Shown piece by piece: positions 1 through 3,844 of a stretch of DNA of 5,923 bases. The notes under the pieces are model-generated. The model was given only the letters and a program-made list of their open reading frames with translations. It had not been told where the DNA came from and searched no databases. This DNA is from Spartobacteria bacterium (lineage in GTDB: Bacteria; Verrucomicrobiota; Verrucomicrobiia; Chthoniobacterales; Terrimicrobiaceae): contig CANKXQ010000089.1 in assembly GCA_947487745.1 (NCBI GenBank), forward strand, positions 1-5,923, in the 5' to 3' direction. The translations under genes and the position numbers were made by a program. Position 1 is the stretch's first letter; each line of letters begins with the position of its first letter.

Positions 1-127
1 AAAAATGAGAAAGCACTTCATCCGCATCGTTCCGGGGGATCGTGTCACGGTTGAAATTTCTCCCTACGACCTCACCAAGGGCCGCATCACTTTCCGCGAA
101 TCCGGATCCCCGCCGCCCCAGCGTTGA
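1..127 (+). CDS. infA: Translation initiation factor IF-1, C-terminal part (5' end outside window)
   Basis: The first full codon is at base 2 and the frame reads [15 protein letters not shown], then [18 protein letters not shown], and ends at TGA 125-127. This is the second half of the IF-1 OB fold. The KMRKxxIRI...GDxVxVE..PYDLxKGRI pattern is diagnostic and corresponds to about residue 39 onward of the 72-residue E. coli protein. IF-1 binds the A site of the 30S subunit with IF-2 and IF-3 during initiation. After the usual FR ending there is a short extra tail, ESGSPPPQR, of roughly seven residues beyond the typical C-terminus. It is rich in Pro and Ser and is probably flexible. The Hsp70 gene follows after 34 bases on the same strand with no convincing terminator between, so co-transcription is likely. 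The start codon and promoter are not visible. Confidence 0.93.
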   Translation, partial: KMRKHFIRIVPGDRVTVEISPYDLTKGRITFRESGSPPPQR

Positions 128-137
128 TTGACCCGCT

Positions 138-161
138 GAGGGGAAAAATCTTTTCCAAATC
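138..161 (+). promoter_or_regulatory. Possible hairpin-spaced ribosome binding site of the Hsp70 gene
   Basis: A purine-rich GAGGGG lies at 138-143, but its end is 18 bases from the ATG at 162, too far for a normal Shine-Dalgarno. Between them GGAAAA (142-147) and TTTTCC (151-156) form a 6-bp inverted repeat with a 3-base ATC loop. If this folds in the mRNA, GAGG (138-141) is left only about five bases (AAATC) from the ATG. No alternative start exists: the in-frame codons back to the TGA at 129-131 include no ATG, GTG or TTG. The repeat is visible; the role in translation is inference. Confidence 0.35.
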
Positions 162-1856
162 ATGATTGCAGGAATCGATCTTGGAACCACCCATTCTCTC
201 GTGGGCGTTATGGAAAGCGGCTTCCCGGTTCTCATCGCCGATGCCGAGGGCCGTCGACTCACGCCCTCGGCCGTCTGGTTTCCCGAAGAAGGGGAGCCTG
301 TTGTTGGTTGGGCAGCACTGGAAAAAAAAGCCACGCATCCCTCGCAGGTTGTGACTTCCGTGAAGCGCCTTATCGGTCGCCGCGTGGGCGAGGCGGCGGC
401 TTCATCGCCGGGCTGTGCTGTGGAGGCGGGGCCGAATGGAGAGCTTCTCGTTGTTGCGGGTAAAAGCTCCCTCCGTCCCGAGGAAATTTCCGCGATCATT
501 TTATCAAAGCTCAAATCCGATCTCGAAAAATCCTGCGGCACACCTGTCAATCGAGCGGTCATCACCGTCCCTGCTTATTTCAACGATGGCCAACGCGCCG
601 CCACCAAAAGGGCAGGGGAGTTGGCTGGGTTTACTGTGGAGCGGATTCTTAGCGAACCGACTGCGGCCGCCTTGGCCTATGGCCTCGACCGCCTCGGCGA
701 GCGAGCCAAGGTCGCCGTTTACGATCTCGGTGGTGGCACTTTCGATGTCTCCGTGCTCGAGCTGAATTGCGGCGTCTTTGAAGTCTTGGCTACAAACGGC
801 GACACCAGTCTCGGTGGCGACGATCTCGACGCCGCTTTGGCAAACGCCTGGAATCTCTCCCGCTTTGATGCCGAAAAAGTCAAACGCGCCCTCACCGATG
901 CCGAGAGTTTCGAGTTCGATGGACGCAACTATCTCAGTGCGGAACTGGAGAGCATTTGCCTGCCCATCATCGAAAGAACCCGCCGCCACTGCCTGCGTTC
1001 GCTCTCGGATGCCCACCTTGAAGCCTCTGCGCTTGATGCCGTGGTTCTCGTCGGCGGCGCCACGCGGATGCCCGTAGTCCGGCGCTTTGTTGCAGAAATC
1101 TTCGGTCGCGAACCCGATGCAAGCCAGCATCCCGACGAAGCCGTTGCCCTCGGTGCCACGATCCAGGCGGGCATCCTTGAAGGGGGACTTCAAAATCTCA
1201 CGCTCCTTGATGTGACTCCGCTTTCGCTCGGCATCGAGACCTTTGGCGGCCTCATGAATGTCATCATTCCTCGCAACACCACGATTCCGTGCAAAGCAGG
1301 CGAGATGTTTACAAATGCCGTGGCAAACCAATCCGCGATGAGCATCACAGTCCTTCAGGGTGAACGCGAGATGGCCCGCGACAACTGGCCGCTCGGCCGC
1401 ATGGATGTCGCCTTCCCCCCCGCGCCAAAAGGCCAAGCCCGCGTTGGCGTGCAATTCGAACTCGATGCGAACGGCATCCTGCATGTCCTCGCCCGCGACA
1501 CCAGCACCGGTCTTGATACCATCATCGACATCCAAAGCGCGGTGGAAGTTTCCGACGAAGCCGTCGAAAAAATGCTCGGCGACTCGCTGGAACACGCCTT
1601 CGAGGACATGGACGAACGAATTTTTACCGAGGCCAAACTCAAGGCCGACGAAATGCTTCCAGCGGTGGACTCCGCACTTGAAGCACTCGGAGACGAAGTC
1701 CCTGCCGAAATCCGCGCCGCCATCTCCTCCCTCGTACAAAAAATCCGCGCCGCCCTCGAAGCTCGTTCCACCTCCGATCTCAAAAGCCTCCTCCGCGAAC
1801 TCGACACCATCACCGAACCCCTCGCCACAGCCCTCCTCAAGAAAACCCTCGCCTAA
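162..1856 (+). CDS. Compact Hsp70-family molecular chaperone (HscA/DnaK-like)
   Basis: This is an ATP-dependent cytosolic chaperone of 564 residues, against about 616-640 for HscA and DnaK. Nucleotide-binding domain: phosphate 1 GIDLGTTHS (4-12, His where Asn is usual), catalytic-type Lys68 in [21 protein letters not shown] (133-145), [11 protein letters not shown] (164-174), phosphate 2 DLGGGTFD (188-195, Thr193), and adenosine motif [11 protein letters not shown] (294-304). The hydrophobic linker [13 protein letters not shown] is at 348-360. Substrate-binding beta domain runs about 361-458 ([23 protein letters not shown]), and an alpha-helical lid about 460-564 lacks the disordered DnaK tail. 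The lid and [11 protein letters not shown] resemble HscA more than DnaK. Subdomain IIB is about 15-20 residues shorter than in E. coli relatives as I remember them, but AEKVKRALT (237-245), which lines the adenine pocket, is kept. No J-protein, GrpE or iscU gene is visible, so a Fe-S assembly role cannot be claimed. It probably shares a transcript with infA. Confidence 0.93.
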   Translation: MIAGIDLGTTHSLVGVMESGFPVLIADAEGRRLTPSAVWFPEEGEPVVGWAALEKKATHPSQVVTSVKRLIGRRVGEAAASSPGCAVEAGPNGELLVVAGKSSLRPEEISAIILSKLKSDLEKSCGTPVNRAVITVPAYFNDGQRAATKRAGELAGFTVERILSEPTAAALAYGLDRLGERAKVAVYDLGGGTFDVSVLELNCGVFEVLATNGDTSLGGDDLDAALANAWNLSRFDAEKVKRALTDAESFEFDGRNYLSAELESICLPIIERTRRHCLRSLSDAHLEASALDAVVLVGGATRMPVVRRFVAEIFGREPDASQHPDEAVALGATIQAGILEGGLQNLTLLDVTPLSLGIETFGGLMNVIIPRNTTIPCKAGEMFTNAVANQSAMSITVLQGEREMARDNWPLGRMDVAFPPAPKGQARVGVQFELDANGILHVLARDTSTGLDTIIDIQSAVEVSDEAVEKMLGDSLEHAFEDMDERIFTEAKLKADEMLPAVDSALEALGDEVPAEIRAAISSLVQKIRAALEARSTSDLKSLLRELDTITEPLATALLKKTLA

Positions 1857-1883
1857 GCCCCCTCAAAAAATCCCGCACGACTT

Positions 1884-1921
1884 CGACCAAAAATTTGGAC
1901 GATCGTCCAAATTTTTGGTCG
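1884..1921. terminator. Perfect 38-bp palindrome, probable bidirectional terminator
   Basis: Two 19-base arms are exact reverse complements with no spacer, centred between 1902 and 1903. The core is GGACGATCGTCC. It is flanked by AAATTT/AAATTTTT runs and capped by CGACC at the left and GGTCG at the right. It lies between the convergent Hsp70 stop (1856) and tonB stop (1947). On either strand the RNA would give a GC-rich hairpin (UUUGGAC-GAUC-GUCCAAA) followed by a U run that can also pair with the upstream A run, the classic symmetric two-way rho-independent terminator. A weaker hairpin, GCTGAAA/TTTCAGC (1925-1931 with 1945-1951), overlaps the tonB stop codon. A protein-binding palindrome cannot be ruled out. 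Confidence 0.8.
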
Positions 1922-1946
1922 GCGGCTGAAAGCTCTTCGCGGTTTT

Positions 1947-2606
1947 TCAGCGGCTGAGCGTGAAGTTTACGGGAACATCCACCATTCCCGCCATAGCCAC
2001 GCCGCCAATCGTGCGGGGTTGGAACCGCCAGCCTTTGACGGCCCGCAGTGCGGCTTGATCCAATACGCCGTAGCCGGAGCTTTTTTCGAGCGCGACACTG
2101 ATTGGCAAGCCATCGGCGGAGACCTCCACGCGCACCGTGACGCGGCCTTCCCATCCGGCGCGCCTCGCTGTCTCTGGATAAATAGGAGGTGTATTCCGGA
2201 TCACCACGGGCTGCGGAACATTTGCCGTCTTTGCCGCCGCCACGGGGGTCGGGCGTTGCGGGGCGGGCTTTTTTTCCACCTTCTTGGGCTCTGGAGTCGG
2301 CTGGGCAGTGGCAACCTGCTCGCTCTGGTTGGTTGTAAGAATTTCTTCAGGTTTTGGAGGCACTGGTTCCTCGGGAAGTGGCTCCGGAGTCGGCACAGGT
2401 TCGGGGGGGGGCTCCTCAAGGGGAGGGGCCTGCTCAATGAGGAAAACTTCCGTTGTCTCTCCACTTGCGAACTCGATCTTCTGTGGCCCCGAGTGAATCA
2501 AAAAACTTCTCACGACCAAAAAATGCGCAAGCGCTGAAATGCCGAGCAGCACAGGGAAAAGCCATGCCCAAAACCCCCAAGCCGCATCCATTCCTTTACT
2601 TCTCAC
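1947..2606 (-). CDS. tonB: Energy-transducing protein TonB
   Basis: This 219-residue protein links the inner-membrane ExbB-ExbD motor to outer-membrane receptors. A single N-terminal membrane anchor (about 10-32, WGFWAWLFPVLLGISALAHF) is followed by a Pro/Glu/Lys-rich spacer (about 60-122, EEPPPEPVPTPEPLPEEP) that spans the periplasm. The TonB C-terminal domain (about 140-219) carries PIYPETARRAGWEGRVTVRV, then SSGYGVLDQAALRAV and WRFQP, the family pattern. The chosen start is GTG at 2606, with GGAG six bases upstream. An in-frame ATG at 2591 (M6) gives the same mature protein, but its AAAGGA abuts the codon. The gene begins 22 bases after the exbD stop and is last in exbB-exbD-tonB. A run of nine G on the plus strand (2403-2411, three CCC Pro codons 66-68) is a potential slippage site. 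Transcription should end at the 1884-1921 palindrome. Confidence 0.95.
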   Translation of the reverse strand: MRSKGMDAAWGFWAWLFPVLLGISALAHFLVVRSFLIHSGPQKIEFASGETTEVFLIEQAPPLEEPPPEPVPTPEPLPEEPVPPKPEEILTTNQSEQVATAQPTPEPKKVEKKPAPQRPTPVAAAKTANVPQPVVIRNTPPIYPETARRAGWEGRVTVRVEVSADGLPISVALEKSSGYGVLDQAALRAVKGWRFQPRTIGGVAMAGMVDVPVNFTLSR

Positions 2607-2628
2607 TCCGTGCTCCGTGGTTAAAACC

Positions 2629-3036
2629 TCAAGGTCTGCTCACTCCGAGCGGCTCGTGAACCAGTTGAAACTGCTGCGCTCCGGTTGCTCGTGCGCGGCT
2701 CATGAGTTGAAGAAAAATTCCGTAGTCCACCGACTTGTCGCCCCGGAAATGCACAACGCTGGTCGCATTTTTTTGAAGCTCGATTTTCAGCAAGTTCTCG
2801 AACTCGCCGTCAGCCACAGCTGTCTCAGATATGGAAATTCGGCCTTCCCCGTCGAGTGACACCACCACCTTCGCCGAGTCCGAGCTGTCCTTGGACGATG
2901 CTTGCGGCAGCGTGAGCGGGACCGATGGCGGCATGAAGCTCGATGTGAGCATGAAAAAAATCAGCAGCAAAAATACGACATCGATCAATGGTGCCATATC
3001 GATCGAGAGCGTGGGGCGTTTCGGACGGCTGAACAT
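2629..3036 (-). CDS. exbD: Biopolymer transport protein ExbD
   Basis: This 135-residue subunit of the TonB energy-transducing motor has a short cytoplasmic N-terminus, one transmembrane helix (about 16-33, PLIDVVFLLLIFFMLTSS) and a periplasmic domain (about 40-135). Asp19 in MAPLIDVVFLLLIFFML matches the essential proton-path aspartate (Asp25 in E. coli ExbD). The length is close to the family norm of about 140. The periplasmic part ends in the usual ExbD fold with HFRGDKSVDYG and a final SRP. The start is ATG at 3036, seven bases beyond the exbB stop triplet (3045-3043). No clear Shine-Dalgarno precedes it, so translational coupling to exbB is likely. A MotB/TolR-type protein would look similar, but adjacency to tonB supports ExbD. 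Confidence 0.94.
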   Translation of the reverse strand: MFSRPKRPTLSIDMAPLIDVVFLLLIFFMLTSSFMPPSVPLTLPQASSKDSSDSAKVVVSLDGEGRISISETAVADGEFENLLKIELQKNATSVVHFRGDKSVDYGIFLQLMSRARATGAQQFQLVHEPLGVSRP

Positions 3037-3042
3037 GGCAAA

Positions 3043-3735
3043 TCAGGCTACGGAATTCAGGTCGCGACCCGCTTCAGTTCTGAGCGGCATGGTTTTTCCG
3101 CTCACCGCGCAAACTGATGAACAAGTCGGCTGCAGGGCGTCGTCCAGCGCTGTCACTGCCAGTTCCATGCGGCGTGCGATTTTGTCTGCGTGACTCTCAT
3201 ACGCATGGTAGGCGGCCATGCAAGGGATCGCCACTACGAGCCCGAAGACGGTCGTGAGAAGCGCCTCCCAAATGCCGCCGGCGAGGTCCGAGGGTTTCGG
3301 TGCGCCGGCAAGAGTTTCGATACTCGCAAATGCCACCACCATTCCCAGCACCGTTCCGAGCAAGCCCACGAGCGGCGAGAGATGCGCGATCGAGGCCAGA
3401 ACTCGCAGGCGTTTTTCCACGGACTCCAGCACGAGGCTGCCCTCCCGCTTCACATTATCCACGCGGATTTTTGCGGGGCGCTCGAGATTTTCCAAATAAA
3501 CCTGCACGACCCGAGCCACTGGATGCCGACTCGCGCGCGCCATTTGAAGGGCCTCGGCTGTGCGTCCAGCCTCCATTTCAACGAGCACTCGATCAAGCCA
3601 ACGATCCGCCCCGAAGCCATACGAAAGATAAACCACCGCACGCTCGACAATCACGGCCGCGCCCACCACCGAAAAGGCCAGCAACACCCACATCAGCTCC
3701 CCGCCTCGAATGAAATAGTCCAACAGTGTCTCCAT
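3043..3735 (-). CDS. exbB: Biopolymer transport protein ExbB (MotA/TolQ/ExbB proton channel family)
   Basis: This is a 230-residue inner-membrane subunit that, with ExbD, forms the proton-driven motor for TonB. It has three membrane segments: about 16-35 (WVLLAFSVVGAAVIVERAVV), about 115-138 (SIAHLSPLVGLLGTVLGMVV) and about 155-178 (WEALLTTVFGLVVAIPCMAA). Family hallmarks are GLLGTVLGM in helix 2 and EALLTTVFGLVVAIP in helix 3, with Glu157, Thr161 and Thr162 at the conserved channel positions and Thr128 in helix 2. The start is ATG at 3735, giving the family-like METLLDYFIRGGELMWVLL. A GTG at 3753 would add MLKTSV; neither has a strong Shine-Dalgarno. After the last helix the cytoplasmic tail (about 203-230) is polar, contains two cysteines (205, 209) and looks poorly conserved. 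It is first in the operon, divergent from the receptor gene and downstream of the two operator palindromes. Confidence 0.94.
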   Translation of the reverse strand: METLLDYFIRGGELMWVLLAFSVVGAAVIVERAVVYLSYGFGADRWLDRVLVEMEAGRTAEALQMARASRHPVARVVQVYLENLERPAKIRVDNVKREGSLVLESVEKRLRVLASIAHLSPLVGLLGTVLGMVVAFASIETLAGAPKPSDLAGGIWEALLTTVFGLVVAIPCMAAYHAYESHADKIARRMELAVTALDDALQPTCSSVCAVSGKTMPLRTEAGRDLNSVA

Positions 3736-3780
3736 GACACTCGTTTTAAGCACAAGAAACTCACGGAGTCATGTCGAAAA

Positions 3781-3795
3781 TGAGACGCAGTCTCA
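3781..3795. promoter_or_regulatory. Operator palindrome 1, Fur-box-like (exbB-proximal)
   Basis: TGAGACGCAGTCTCA is a perfect inverted repeat of TGAGAC around a 3-base centre. It matches 11 of 14 defined positions of the Fur variant TGAGAATNATTCTCA and 9 of 14 of the classical TGATAATNATTATCA. It is flanked by A-rich sequence and lies 45 bases upstream of the exbB ATG. Its near twin at 3812-3826 and the iron-uptake-type genes on both sides support a Fur-family operator. The palindrome is seen; the repressor identity is inferred. Confidence 0.7.
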
Positions 3796-3797
3796 AA

Positions 3798-3825
3798 ATA
3801 ACACTTGCTAATGAGACTCTGTCTC
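3798..3825 (-). promoter_or_regulatory. Candidate promoter of exbB-exbD-tonB
   Basis: Read on the minus strand, GAGACA (3825-3820, 4 of 6 against TTGACA) and TGTTAT (3803-3798, 4 of 6 against TATAAT) are 16 bases apart. That puts transcription start near 3790 and leaves a leader of about 55 bases before the exbB ATG. The -35 would lie inside the right-hand operator palindrome, and the left-hand palindrome would cover the start site. The match is modest. Confidence 0.3.
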
Positions 3826-3831
3826 ACTAAT
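3805..3831 (+). promoter_or_regulatory. Weak candidate promoter of the TonB-dependent receptor gene
   Basis: TTGCTA (3805-3810, 4 of 6 against TTGACA) and ACTAAT (3826-3831, 4 of 6 against TATAAT) are separated by a short 15-base spacer that is entirely occupied by operator 2. Transcription would then start at about 3838-3840, only a few bases before the ATG at 3845. That would fit the absence of a Shine-Dalgarno but remains speculative. Confidence 0.2.
3812..3826. promoter_or_regulatory. Operator palindrome 2, Fur-box-like (receptor-proximal)
   Basis: TGAGACTCTGTCTCA has the same TGAGAC/GTCTCA arms as the first box with a TCT centre, and also matches 11 of 14 positions of TGAGAATNATTCTCA. 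Its centre is 31 bp, close to three helical turns, from that of box 1, so two dimers would sit on the same face of the DNA. It ends 18 bases before the receptor ATG and would overlap any promoter directly serving that gene. Confidence 0.7.
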
Positions 3832-3844
3832 TCTGCGCATCGAT

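Noticed and set aside
504..1739. A 411-codon open frame on the minus strand opposite the Hsp70 gene.
   Set aside because: It is a shadow of strongly conserved Hsp70 coding sequence; the protein has no recognisable motif and no independent start context.
162..1856. Assigning the chaperone as a true HscA with a role in Fe-S cluster assembly.
   Set aside because: The similarity is HscA-leaning, but no iscU, hscB, fdx or iscS is in view, so the specific pathway cannot be supported.
1922..1957. Direct 8-base repeat GCGGCTGA (1922-1929 and 1950-1957) and a 7-bp hairpin around the tonB stop.
   Set aside because: It is short, partly inside coding sequence, and within what chance allows; the adjacent 38-bp palindrome is sufficient as a terminator.
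3736..3753. GTG at 3753 as the exbB start, adding six residues.
   Set aside because: Possible, but ATG at 3735 gives the family-typical N-terminus just before the first membrane helix. The extra MLKTSV adds nothing recognisable. The choice is not certain.
3771..3830. A 19-codon open frame (starting MSKMRRSLK) in the exbB/receptor gap, which might be a leader peptide.
   Set aside because: GGAG lies only two bases from its ATG, which is too close. The frame is largely made up of the two operator palindromes, and a regulatory role for the DNA explains the sequence better.
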